Origin: M3007 sp031425035
GTDB taxonomy: Bacteria; Bacteroidota; Bacteroidia; Chitinophagales; Saprospiraceae
Direction of reading: 5' to 3'
DNA length: 64,000 nucleotides
Assembly: GCA_031425035.1 (NCBI GenBank)
Contig: JANPIN010000098.1
Span: forward strand, 1-64,000
A program made the translations under genes and the position numbers. The notes under the pieces were generated by a model. That model did not search any database, was not told the origin of the DNA, and saw nothing but the letters and a program-made list of their open reading frames with translations. How positions within the stretch are numbered: position 1 is the stretch's first letter; every line of letters starts with the position of its first letter. This document shows, piece by piece, positions 26,645-34,242 of the stretch.

Positions 26645-27301
26645 TTAAAGCGTTTTCACGTATAAATTACGACTGACTTTTTCACTGAGTACCTGCTCTT
26701 GGCCACGAATCAGTACGCGCACCGACTGGTCATAGTCCATGCGTTCCACCAGCTCTATTTCCGTGCCGAGGGCCAAACCTATCTGGTCCAGGTATTGCAG
26801 GAAAACGGCGCTATGTTCTTCTACGCCGGAAACAGCGCCGCGTACCCCCGGCTGCAGATCGGCCAGCAGCCGCTGCGCGCGATAAGCCCAGCGCCCCTCA
26901 GCATCGGGGATGGGATCGCCATGCGGATCAAACTGCGGATGCTCCAGAAAATCATCGAGGCGTTTCACCAGGTGCTCCCCTTGCACGTGTTCCAGTTGTT
27001 CGGCTATTTCGTGCACCTCGTCCCAGGCAAACCCGAGTTTGTTGACCAGAAAGACTTCCCACAGCCGGTGCTTGCGGATGAGGCTGGTCGCCACCTGATT
27101 GCCCGATGCCGTCAGTTGAACGCCCCGGTATTTTTCATACACGATTAACTCCTTCTCCGCCAGCCTTTTCAACATATCGGTGACGGACGCCGCCGTCGTT
27201 TGCATGGCCGCCGCCACCGCATTGGTGTTGGCCGCTTTACTTTCTCGTTCCACAATTTTAAAAATGGCTTTGAGGTAGTTTTCTTCCGCAGTAGTGGTCA
27301 T
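26645..27301 (-). CDS. DtxR/MntR-family metal-dependent repressor
   Basis: 218-aa regulator. Residues 1-60 are the winged helix (TAEENYLKAIFKI, NTNAVAAAMQTTAASVTDMLKRL), followed by the dimerisation/metal domain (HRLWEVFLVNKLGFAWDEVHEIAEQLEHV, with the His and Glu metal ligands of the family) and a C-terminal SH3-like/FeoA domain from about residue 150. It binds DNA when loaded with Mn2+ or Fe2+. ATG 27301 gives the conserved start; an in-frame ATG at 27424 lies above the promoter and is not used. It is the first gene of a unit with the Nramp transporter, and the palindrome in its promoter suggests autoregulation. Confidence 0.9.
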   Translation of the reverse strand: MTTTAEENYLKAIFKIVERESKAANTNAVAAAMQTTAASVTDMLKRLAEKELIVYEKYRGVQLTASGNQVATSLIRKHRLWEVFLVNKLGFAWDEVHEIAEQLEHVQGEHLVKRLDDFLEHPQFDPHGDPIPDAEGRWAYRAQRLLADLQPGVRGAVSGVEEHSAVFLQYLDQIGLALGTEIELVERMDYDQSVRVLIRGQEQVLSEKVSRNLYVKTL

Positions 27302-27371
27302 GAAAAGCTGGTTGTTTAAACGTAAACAAGGTGTGCCGAAATAGTTTTGGCCGGCACAATTTATTTTAAAA

Positions 27372-27404
27372 CAAAAGTAAAATATATTTTTAGATTGATC
27401 TAAA
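27372..27404 (-). promoter_or_regulatory. Promoter with DtxR/MntR-type operator
   Basis: A perfect 16-bp palindrome TTTAGATTGATCTAAA (27389-27404) sits ten bases upstream of TACTTTTG (minus strand 27379-27372), a perfect Bacteroidota -7 element. The palindrome covers the spacer and -33 region, so a bound repressor would block RNA polymerase. The 70-base leader ends at ATG 27301. Confidence 0.7.
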
Positions 27405-27485
27405 TTTTGAAATTTAAACACCAATAAGAGTCATTCCAAAAATTTGGATGATTGCCGCTGCATGGCCTAATGCTGAACGCAGGTG

Positions 27486-28484
27486 TTACGGTTGCTCCGG
27501 TTCTAAATACAGTTCGGTTTCAAAGAGCGGAACTTCCGTAACAGCTTCAATGTCAATGTTTACATTAATGTCGTCTACCCAGTTATCACTTTTCAGGGCA
27601 AAAAACCAGGTGCCTTCCAGCGGGGTATAGCGGCGCTGGGCATCCACACTGACGCCGCCCTGTTGAATATGGGCATCGTAATTCTCCCCTTTGGAAAACT
27701 TACCCCAGTTCACCCAGTCTACCAGCGCATACTCCACGTCTTCGCCGGCCGTCGATACGGTCAGGTCGATGGCCAGTCCGAGTGCGAAAGCGCCCAACGC
27801 TGTTTGGGGCTGCGCGGCCAGCAATTTGGCGGAGCCGGATTGCAGCGCCTGACTAAGTTTATCCGCATCGCTGCGCCGGGCTTCTGCGGTGGCCTGACCG
27901 ACGGAAATCCGGTAAGCCCAGCGCAGGGTATGCGGTGGCAAGGTAAATTGATAGGCATTCACGGCTTTTTTTAAGTAAAACTTACTGGCGCTCACCGTCA
28001 CCTGGCCACCGAGGGCAATGACCTCGGTTTTTTTACCGGCCGGTACGGCGCGGCGACTAACCCGGTACTGCGGCGTGAGCCGAATATCCCAGGGCACCCG
28101 GGTATCGAAACGGGCCGTTTCCGCATTGCCCGGACTACGCCGCAGGGTGAAACGACAGACTTTTTTGCTCAGCCCTTTTTCGTGGAAACGCAGGAGATAG
28201 ACGCCGGTTTTGGGAATATAAAGGGTTTTGGTCAGGGCCGTATCCAGTTCATAGGCCCGAAAAACCGGATAATCCGGATACTGCAGCACTTCCACGTCTT
28301 TCAATTCTTTACCCGTCAGTTCCTGTGCGGTGAGGGTTATCTGGTCGCCTTCCGCAAAAGCATACACGAATTCGCTGGTGCCATCCAACCGAAAGGTTTG
28401 ATCGGCAACGAAAAATTCAGCCGGTGTTTGCGCCGGTAAAACGGTCTGGCCGAGGAGAAAAAGGGGCAGGATAAATTTATTCAT
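27486..28484 (-). CDS. Exported protein of unknown function
   Basis: 332 aa from ATG 28484 with a signal peptide (MNKFILPLFLLGQTVLPAQ). It has no lipobox, membrane segment or T9SS tail. The first 110 residues look like a beta-sandwich ligand or cap domain (ITLTAQELTGKELKDVEVLQYPDYPVF), the middle contains LPPHTLRWAYRISVGQ and an Ala-rich helix, and the C-terminal part (WFFALKSDNWVDDINVNIDIEAVTE) is beta-rich. I do not recognise the family. It is transcribed in the same direction as the CHAT gene, with an 89-base gap. Confidence 0.65.
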   Translation of the reverse strand: MNKFILPLFLLGQTVLPAQTPAEFFVADQTFRLDGTSEFVYAFAEGDQITLTAQELTGKELKDVEVLQYPDYPVFRAYELDTALTKTLYIPKTGVYLLRFHEKGLSKKVCRFTLRRSPGNAETARFDTRVPWDIRLTPQYRVSRRAVPAGKKTEVIALGGQVTVSASKFYLKKAVNAYQFTLPPHTLRWAYRISVGQATAEARRSDADKLSQALQSGSAKLLAAQPQTALGAFALGLAIDLTVSTAGEDVEYALVDWVNWGKFSKGENYDAHIQQGGVSVDAQRRYTPLEGTWFFALKSDNWVDDINVNIDIEAVTEVPLFETELYLEPEQP

Positions 28485-28573
28485 GGAGGGTTGATTATCA
28501 AAACAAACATAAAGTCGCCAGGTAGCGGACTTCGTAGTGCGCAAACGCAAAAAAGGAGTGCCAACGGCTATTC

Positions 28574-29500
28574 TTACCGTGTCAATCGGGCATGAGTCGG
28601 TTCGCTCAAATGACTGTCCCCGGCCACATACACGGGTTCGTCGCACTGTCCGTTCACAATCAGGACCGGAATGCTGACTTGCTCTGCATAATAACTCGTC
28701 ATCAGCCGGGTGCGGGCAAATTCAAAGGCGAAAGGAATATTTTTTCCGCTGGCAATGGCTTCGTAAAAAGCGACTGCAAAAATGATGGCCGATTCATCGT
28801 AAATGCGGGCATTCATCCCGATTACATAGCGGACATGCTGACCAATGGCCAGTGCGCTCGGCCCTGAATCGCAGGTGTTCAGGAACACACACTCCACGCT
28901 GGGAAACTGGCGAAAAATAAGCGCCAGCACGTCGCCGCGTACCGTTATCGGCTGCCCCCGCTCATCCTCGAAAATAACGCCGGTTCCCCACTCGGGGTGA
29001 TCCACGACCGCATTGCCGGCAAAATGCACCAGGCGCGGAGCATATTCACCTTCCAGCAGCATCCGTTGCAGATCGGTTGGCGTCACGTGAATTTTTGCCC
29101 GAAAATCGAAGACCTCCCTTTTGCCAAAACGATCCAATCCAGCGCTGACTTCCTGCACCTCGCGTTCCAACTCCAGGGGTAACTTATGAAAAGGATTGGC
29201 GCCTAAAAACAGCAGCACCTGTTTGGCGGTTACCGTGGTCTGCTCCGGTTGGGCAACCAGGTCCTTGATCAAGTTGAGTAGGCGAAAAGCGATGTTTTGC
29301 CGCCGGGCAGTTTCCTCGGCGGCGGTCAATAAACCCTGCAGGGCATTGCGTTCCAGATAGGCGTATTCGGCGCTCAACAGGGTGGCCGGCGTATCCAGAT
29401 CGGTGATTCCGGCCAGTGCAGCCTGTTTGGCGCGTTCGATGGCCTCTTTCAACCGGCCCTGGCCGATAAAATCCTGTATTTGTACTTTGAAATCAGTCAT
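28574..29500 (-). CDS. EAD11-CHAT caspase-like protein
   Basis: 308 aa. Residues 1-82 match the pattern of effector-associated domain 11 (VQIQDFIGQGRLKEAIERA, then LSAEYAYLERNALQGLLT), a helical adaptor that in Bacteroidota couples sensors to effectors. From about residue 94 there is a CHAT peptidase: a Rossmann-like start VLLFLGANPFHKLPLELE, the catalytic His159 in LVHFAGNA and the catalytic Cys210 in VFLNTCDSG, then SIPVLIVNG at the end. Family knowledge places such proteins in cell-suicide or conflict networks, activated by EAD-EAD contacts. No partner EAD gene is next to it. Translation is taken from ATG 29500; upstream in-frame sequence overlaps the FAD gene and is not coding. Confidence 0.8.
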   Translation of the reverse strand: MTDFKVQIQDFIGQGRLKEAIERAKQAALAGITDLDTPATLLSAEYAYLERNALQGLLTAAEETARRQNIAFRLLNLIKDLVAQPEQTTVTAKQVLLFLGANPFHKLPLELEREVQEVSAGLDRFGKREVFDFRAKIHVTPTDLQRMLLEGEYAPRLVHFAGNAVVDHPEWGTGVIFEDERGQPITVRGDVLALIFRQFPSVECVFLNTCDSGPSALAIGQHVRYVIGMNARIYDESAIIFAVAFYEAIASGKNIPFAFEFARTRLMTSYYAEQVSIPVLIVNGQCDEPVYVAGDSHLSEPTHARLTR

Positions 29501-29520
29501 AAGGCAGCAGATTATGGTTT

Positions 29521-29528
29521 CAAAGATA
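29521..29528 (-). promoter_or_regulatory. Candidate -7 element of the EAD11-CHAT gene
   Basis: TATCTTTG on the minus strand, 20 bases upstream of ATG 29500, a perfect TAnnTTTG. No TTG is seen at the usual spacing. Confidence 0.4.
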
Positions 29529-29662
29529 CATGCTCTAAGCATCCAGCGCGATGTAATGGCCTTCGAAAACAACATGTTGATTGCCCGAGCATTTCCCGGC
29601 GGCATAATTTTTTTAAGCCCTATTGCCCAACGTAAAAATCTCCTCACCAAAACAACTTCGCT

Positions 29663-31219
29663 ATGAATTCTTCCGGTTACACCACCTCGGTCTGGATGGA
29701 CGTTTCGCCCAGCAGTGAATTTCCTGCCCTTCAAAAAAATATTGACTGCGATGTGTGCATCATTGGCGCCGGTATTGCCGGTCTGACCACGGCGTATCAG
29801 CTGGCACAGGAGGGCAAGAGCGTGGTCGTTATTGATAAAAATCCGCTGGTATCGCAGGGAGAAACGTCCCGCTCGACCGCGCAGCTGACCTATTTTACAG
29901 ACTATCCTTATAGCCAGTTGCAGCGTTTTCACGGCAAAGACATTCGGCTGATCCGGGAAAGCCATCAGTATGGCATGGATACTATCGAGCAGATCGCCCG
30001 CGAACATGGCATTGACTGTGATTTTCGCCGGGTACCGGTTTTTCTGTTTGCCCCCCGCGACAAGGATGTGAAAACCATCGATCAGGAGCAGGAAATATTG
30101 CAGGGGATGGGGGTGGAGGTACTGCGACACCACCGCATTCCGGTAGCGGGGCTGCCCGATTACCCGTGTATGGAAGTCCAGGAGCTGGCCCAGATCCACG
30201 TGCTGAAATACATGTATGGCCTGGCGGAAGCCGTTAAAGGGCTGGGTGTTCAAATTTACTGCTCCACCCGGGCGGTAAGTATTGATGAGCGGGAGGACGA
30301 TGTGCTGGTGCAAACCGAAAACGGGCAATCCATTCGCTGTACCGACCTGGTGACGGCCACCAATTCTCCGATCAGCGAAACGCTGGGCGTCCACTTGAAA
30401 CAGGCCGCTTTCCGGACCTATGTGGTGGGCTTAAAAGTTGAAAAAGGCGCGCTGCCTTATGCCCTGTTCTGGGATACGCTGGACCCCTATCACTACGTGC
30501 GGCTGGTGGAAATGCCGGATCACGACATCCTGATTGCCGGCGGCGAGGACCACCATACCGGGCGAAATGAAGATGGCGGCGAAACGGAAGAGCGCTTCCG
30601 TTGCCTGACCGAATGGACACGGAAAACTTTTCCCCAGACTGGCGAATTGCTCTATGAATGGTCGGGCCAGGTTATGGAATCGGTAGACGGCATCGGTTAT
30701 AACGGCCGTCATGCGGATGACAAACACGTTTATATCATCACCGGCGACACGGGCAGCGGCACGACGAATGCCACCTTGGGTGCCCGCATCGTGACCGACC
30801 AGATCATGGGCCGCGATAATCCCTGGTCGGAATTATACAGGCCTTCCCGGGTAACCCTGCGGGCGGCCGATCAGTTGATCAAGGAGGGCAGTCTGGCTTT
30901 CTGGCAATTCAAGGACTATGTCACGCCGGGAGAAGCGGACGCAACGGCCAACATTCCGGCGGGTGCGGGCGCTGTTATCCGCGAAGGCCTGCAGAAAGTA
31001 GCGGTGTATAAAGATGAAAACGGCCAGGTGCACCGGATGAGCCCGGTTTGCACCCATGTGGGCTGTATTGTGCACTGGAACGAAGTGGAACGGTCCTGGG
31101 ATTGCCCATGCCACGGTTCGCGTTTCGATAGTTATGGCAAGGTGATGAATGGCCCCGCCATCAGCGATCTGGAAAAATTAGAAACAAAACAGGAAAAAAA
31201 CGCAGCAGGCAGTCGCTGA
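29663..31219 (+). CDS. FAD-dependent oxidoreductase with C-terminal Rieske domain
   Basis: 518 aa. Residues about 25-375 form a DAO-type flavoprotein with the dinucleotide motif VCIIGAGIAGLTTAYQLA and the closing VYIITGDTGSGTTNATLG. Residues about 415-505 are a Rieske [2Fe-2S] domain: CTHVGC (C-x-H) and CPCHGSRF (C-x2-H). This is the gamma-glutamylputrescine-oxidase-like/Rieske fusion common in soil and aquatic bacteria; the substrate (an amine or amino acid derivative) is unknown. No signal peptide, so cytoplasmic. Divergent from the CHAT gene across 162 bases; the tRNA-Lys promoter follows. Confidence 0.9.
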   Translation: MNSSGYTTSVWMDVSPSSEFPALQKNIDCDVCIIGAGIAGLTTAYQLAQEGKSVVVIDKNPLVSQGETSRSTAQLTYFTDYPYSQLQRFHGKDIRLIRESHQYGMDTIEQIAREHGIDCDFRRVPVFLFAPRDKDVKTIDQEQEILQGMGVEVLRHHRIPVAGLPDYPCMEVQELAQIHVLKYMYGLAEAVKGLGVQIYCSTRAVSIDEREDDVLVQTENGQSIRCTDLVTATNSPISETLGVHLKQAAFRTYVVGLKVEKGALPYALFWDTLDPYHYVRLVEMPDHDILIAGGEDHHTGRNEDGGETEERFRCLTEWTRKTFPQTGELLYEWSGQVMESVDGIGYNGRHADDKHVYIITGDTGSGTTNATLGARIVTDQIMGRDNPWSELYRPSRVTLRAADQLIKEGSLAFWQFKDYVTPGEADATANIPAGAGAVIREGLQKVAVYKDENGQVHRMSPVCTHVGCIVHWNEVERSWDCPCHGSRFDSYGKVMNGPAISDLEKLETKQEKNAAGSR

Positions 31220-31270
31220 CAAAACGGAGTGAAATTTCTCTTTTTGTCCAGAGCACTTGTCGTTTAAAAT

Positions 31271-31278
31271 TAACTTTG
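31271..31278 (+). promoter_or_regulatory. -7 element of tRNA-Lys(CTT) promoter
   Basis: TAACTTTG, a perfect TAnnTTTG, 18 bases before the mature tRNA. Confidence 0.6.
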
Positions 31279-31296
31279 CGGCATCCAGCAAAGAAT

Positions 31297-31369
31297 GACT
31301 CTGTAGCACAGCCGGTAGAGCAGTTGACTCTTAATCAACGGGTCGAGAGTTCGAGCCTCTCCGGAGTCA
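31297..31369 (+). tRNA. tRNA-Lys (anticodon CTT)
   Basis: 73-nt cloverleaf: acceptor GACTCTG/CGGAGTC with one G-T pair, D arm with GGTAGAG, anticodon stem GTTGA/TCAAC with loop CTCTTAA (anticodon CTT), T arm GAGAG-TTCGAGC-CTCTC, discriminator A. CCA is not encoded. Confidence 0.97.
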
Positions 31370-31380
31370 CGAATATTATT

Positions 31381-31418
31381 AACGACTTACATAGCGAGGT
31401 GCTGTGTAAGTCGTTTTT
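31381..31418 (+). terminator. Terminator of tRNA-Lys(CTT)
   Basis: 15-bp stem (31381-31395 with 31401-31415, one mismatch), loop gaggt, T tract. Confidence 0.85.
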
Positions 31419-31451
31419 TGTTAGGGCATTTTTTTCTTCGATAAAGCTCCT

Positions 31452-31799
31452 TTACGCCGGCCTGAAACGATCCGTGATCGCCAGCCCATCACTGACAATG
31501 CCGGAAATTTTTGCCGACGTATACGCCGTATGCAGATCCTCCTTTAACCGGATGAGTCCCTGCCGTTCGTATTCCTCCAGGTCCAGCTTCAGGAATTTAT
31601 TGAAGGCTTTTTCCAGGTAGTCTTTTACTTTCTCCAACTGCATCTGATACATTTCCACAAGCGTAGGCATGTTTTCATAAGCCATCAGGCTTTCCATGAA
31701 AAAGGAATAAGCGCCTTGCCCGGAAGTACGGTAAAGCTTGTACGCCCTGCGAATGAGCGTTTCGTAGTGGAGGGGGTTATAGGTGTCGTTGTTGGACAT
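31452..31799 (-). CDS. Hypothetical protein
   Basis: 115 aa from ATG 31799 (MSNNDTYNPLHYE). It is predicted to be almost entirely helical: YETLIRRAYKLYRTSGQGAYSFFMESL, then LVEMYQMQLEKVKDYLEKAFNKFLKLDLEEY, with heptad-like spacing that suggests a short coiled coil or helical hairpin. No motif identifies a family. Longer in-frame starts up to 32015 exist but run through the hairpin repeat at 31952-32114, so I reject them. Confidence 0.55.
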   Translation of the reverse strand: MSNNDTYNPLHYETLIRRAYKLYRTSGQGAYSFFMESLMAYENMPTLVEMYQMQLEKVKDYLEKAFNKFLKLDLEEYERQGLIRLKEDLHTAYTSAKISGIVSDGLAITDRFRPA

Positions 31800-31951
31800 A
31801 AGAGATAGAAGTTTGACGGACATGAAATCATGATCATTTGCCCGACTTCTTCTACTAAATCCATGCCGCCCGGTTGAACCGTGTGCTAACATCCAAGGCC
31901 CGTATGGGTACATTTTACCCCCGTTTGAAAGCTGCTGAACCGTAGAAAGAA

Positions 31952-32114
31952 CTAGTGCCGCGTCCAGGGAATGACGTGCCGATTGGCGAGACCTGTTTTT
32001 TGCTCCATTAGGCAAGAGAAGGGCGAAATGCGGGACATTTTAACCGACGAATACAGAAATGGAGCGAAAAATAGGGCCGCAAATGGGTGCGTTATTCCCT
32101 GGACGTGGCACTAG
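31952..32114. repeat. 163-bp near-palindromic hairpin element (MITE-like) at the GH3 stop codon
   Basis: The outer arms 31952-31980 and 32086-32114 are reverse complements at 25 of 29 positions; the complementarity continues more loosely inward and ends with a strong block (31995-32009 with 32058-32071, tttttgctccatt). In all, arms of about 58 bases at roughly 80% pairing, with a 48-base loop. Both outer ends read CTAG, which matches the YTAR target duplication of IS5-group elements. The right CTAG contains the TAG stop of the GH3 gene. No other gene is seen in 31800-32110. Confidence 0.65.
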
Positions 32115-33598
32115 CCCAATACATCGGCAATTTTCCGGTCGTTGGACAACCTGGGCACTTTATTCTGACCACCCAGTTTTCCCTGCGTTTTCATGTAGTC
32201 GCGAAAGGCATCGCGGGCCAGCACCCTGATCTTCAAGGGCTGCAGGATGTTGCCCGTGATCAGGTCGTCGTAGTAAATGTTCTGGGCCCGCATCCGCTTA
32301 TCCACTTCCTGCGCAAAAGTTTGCAGGTCTGCCGGTACGTTATCGAACTCGATCAACCACTCGTGATAAGGCAGTCCACCCTCCGGCGGATTCACCTGCG
32401 GCGCCACGGTAAATTCGACAATGCGGATGCCCGAGGCATTGGCCACCGGCAGCAGGGCTTCTTCCACCTCTTTGCCAATCACGTGTTCTCCGAAGGCGGA
32501 AATGAAATGTTTAACCCGTCCACTGACGATGATCCGGTAGGGGTTTTTACTGACAAACTGGACGGTATCGCCGAGGTTATAGCCCCATAAACCGGCATTC
32601 GTGTGTAAAATAAGGGCGTAATTGACGCCCAGTTCCACGTCTTTCAGCCAGAGGCGCGTGGGGTGCTCCTTGAAAATTTCCTCGGTGGGCACGAATTCAA
32701 AAAAGAGTCCGGCATCGACGTTGAGCAGCAAACCCTCGCCGGGAAAGGTGTCCTGAAAAGCGATAAAACCCTCCGAAGCCGGGTAGGTCTCCACGCTATC
32801 GACCGGGCCGCCGACCAGGGCTTCCAGTTTGGCGCGGTATGGCTCGAAATTGACGCCGCCATAGGCAAAAACCGAAAAATTGGGAAATACCTCCTTGATC
32901 GTGCTTTTCCCGGTGCGGGCCAGCAGGCGTTCGTAGTACATCTGCACCCAGGGTGGAATGCCGGAGATCAGCCGCATATCGGCATGCATTGTTTCGTCCA
33001 CAATGCGCTCCAGTTTTTCTTCCCAGTCCTCGATGCAGTTGGTTTCCCAGGAAGGCAGTTGGTTGGTACGCAGCCAGGCCGGCACCAGGTGATTGGAAAT
33101 TCCGCTCAGCCGGCCGGTCGGAATGCCGTTCACCTGATCGAGCGTAGGGCTGCCGGAAAGGAAGATCATTTTGCCGTCGAGCCATTCCCCATGACCCGTC
33201 CGGGCGAAATAATTGAAAACCGCATCACGCGCCGTCCCGAAGTGCGGCGGCGTACTGTCCTTACTCATCGGAATATACTTCACCCCCGAGGTCGTGCCCG
33301 ACGTTTTGGCGAAATAAGCCGGTAAACCCGGCCACAGAACGTCTTTTTCCCCCAGTTTTACCCGTTCAATATAGGGTTTCAAATCCTCATAATCGCGGAT
33401 CGGTACGGCCTGCCGGAAGTCATCGTAGTTGCGAATCTGATCGAAATGGTGATCGCGTCCGAAGGCGGTAGCGGCGGCTTTGGTCACCAGGTTTTTCAGC
33501 ACCTGTTCCTGGCGGTTCAGCGCATCGGCCGACCAGCGGTCGATGGAACGGGCAATGACTTTGGCAAAAGGGCGGATGAGGGTAGAACGAAATCCCAT
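32111..33598 (-). CDS. GH3-family acyl-acid amido synthetase-like protein
   Basis: 495 aa of the GH3 (auxin-responsive promoter) superfamily of adenylating enzymes. Plant relatives join amino acids to acyl acids; bacterial members are common in Bacteroidota and their substrates are unknown. Visible are the ATP/phosphate loop TSGTTSGVKYIPMS, the FAYGGVNFEPY segment, and the C-terminal SGRVKHFISAFGEHVIGKEVEEAL that closes over the adenylate. Length and order are complete. The stop codon lies inside the right arm of the hairpin element 31952-32114, so its 3' end may have been reshaped by that insertion. Confidence 0.88.
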   Translation of the reverse strand: MGFRSTLIRPFAKVIARSIDRWSADALNRQEQVLKNLVTKAAATAFGRDHHFDQIRNYDDFRQAVPIRDYEDLKPYIERVKLGEKDVLWPGLPAYFAKTSGTTSGVKYIPMSKDSTPPHFGTARDAVFNYFARTGHGEWLDGKMIFLSGSPTLDQVNGIPTGRLSGISNHLVPAWLRTNQLPSWETNCIEDWEEKLERIVDETMHADMRLISGIPPWVQMYYERLLARTGKSTIKEVFPNFSVFAYGGVNFEPYRAKLEALVGGPVDSVETYPASEGFIAFQDTFPGEGLLLNVDAGLFFEFVPTEEIFKEHPTRLWLKDVELGVNYALILHTNAGLWGYNLGDTVQFVSKNPYRIIVSGRVKHFISAFGEHVIGKEVEEALLPVANASGIRIVEFTVAPQVNPPEGGLPYHEWLIEFDNVPADLQTFAQEVDKRMRAQNIYYDDLITGNILQPLKIRVLARDAFRDYMKTQGKLGGQNKVPRLSNDRKIADVLG

Positions 33599-33673
33599 TG
33601 TTCAGGTTAATGATTAAAAAAGCCGCAGAAATGCGGTTAGCACTTTTGCGGCTCAAATTAACAGTATCCCTGT

Positions 33674-33979
33674 TTAGACAGTCAAAGTTTTTAATTTTTG
33701 GCGTTCGATGGCCAGGTCATAAGCGGATTGAATCCGCATCCAGAACTCCGTGTCAATGCCCAGTAAAGTCTCTAAATGAAGGGCCATAGAAGCATTTACA
33801 GGGCGCTTGCCGTTCAGGAGTTCATTTAGCTGACTGGGTTTGATATTCAACTGCGCGGCAAAATCGTTCTTGGTCAGGTTACGCACCATCATTTCCATAG
33901 CGATGACTTCTCCGGGATGAAGAGTCTTGTTTGGGATAATTGAATTTCCCTTTTTACCTGGACCTGCGATATAAGCCAT
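33674..33979 (-). CDS. HigA-family antitoxin-like HTH protein
   Basis: 101 aa XRE-type protein of the HigA/VapI group: HPGEVIAMEMMVRNLTKNDFAAQLNIKPSQLNELLNGKRPVN is the usual HPGEIL...NGK.(A/P)(I/V) signature. Such proteins bind their own promoter and neutralise a HigB RNase. No HigB-like gene of normal size (about 90 aa) is adjacent on either side; instead a 24-codon ORF (33997-34071) lies 17 bases upstream on the same transcript. This is either an orphan antitoxin/regulator or a system whose toxin is reduced or unrecognised. Confidence 0.85.
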   Translation of the reverse strand: MAYIAGPGKKGNSIIPNKTLHPGEVIAMEMMVRNLTKNDFAAQLNIKPSQLNELLNGKRPVNASMALHLETLLGIDTEFWMRIQSAYDLAIERQKLKTLTV

Positions 33980-33996
33980 ATTCAGTAATATTTAAA

Positions 33997-34071
33997 TTAA
34001 CGGTAGTGGTTGGTCAATTCTCCGACAATTAGCCGCTCATTATTGACTTTACAACCATGGGGAGTTTTCAT
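33997..34071 (-). CDS. 24-residue ORF heading the HigA-like operon
   Basis: ATG 34071 opens a 24-codon frame (MKTPHGCKVNNERLIVGELT, then NHYR) ending 17 bases before the HigA-like start and beginning about ten bases after a predicted transcription start. It could be a leader peptide, a remnant of a HigB-type toxin, or a very small toxin. It is not long enough for homology to be judged by eye. Confidence 0.35.
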   Translation of the reverse strand: MKTPHGCKVNNERLIVGELTNHYR

Positions 34072-34088
34072 AAGTAGTGATAAGACGA

Positions 34089-34133
34089 CAAAGGTAACGC
34101 TTTCTAAAATTTCACACATTTTGTAAATTTCAC
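34089..34133 (-). promoter_or_regulatory. Promoter and possible operator of the HigA-like operon
   Basis: Minus strand TACCTTTG (34096-34089) is a perfect -7 element. On the plus strand aaatttcac occurs at 34107-34115 and again at 34125-34133, an 18-base period that would fit a repressor site over the -33 region. Confidence 0.45.
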
Positions 34134-34242
34134 TCCACCCAATTGCCATATTTTGGAAAACTTTCCAATCAATCGCTTTATAAGAACCGGCAGTTGACGG
34201 TAAGCCCGTATTTTTGCGTTTTGCAAAAAATCAGGACCCTTC

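Noticed and set aside
29501..30394. N-terminal extension of the CHAT gene by about 300 residues
   Set aside because: It runs antisense through the FAD/Rieske gene and has no domain-like sequence; EAD11 starts at the ATG 29500.
31870..32015. N-terminal extension of the 115-aa protein up to 32015
   Set aside because: It passes through the hairpin element and has no protein-like composition.
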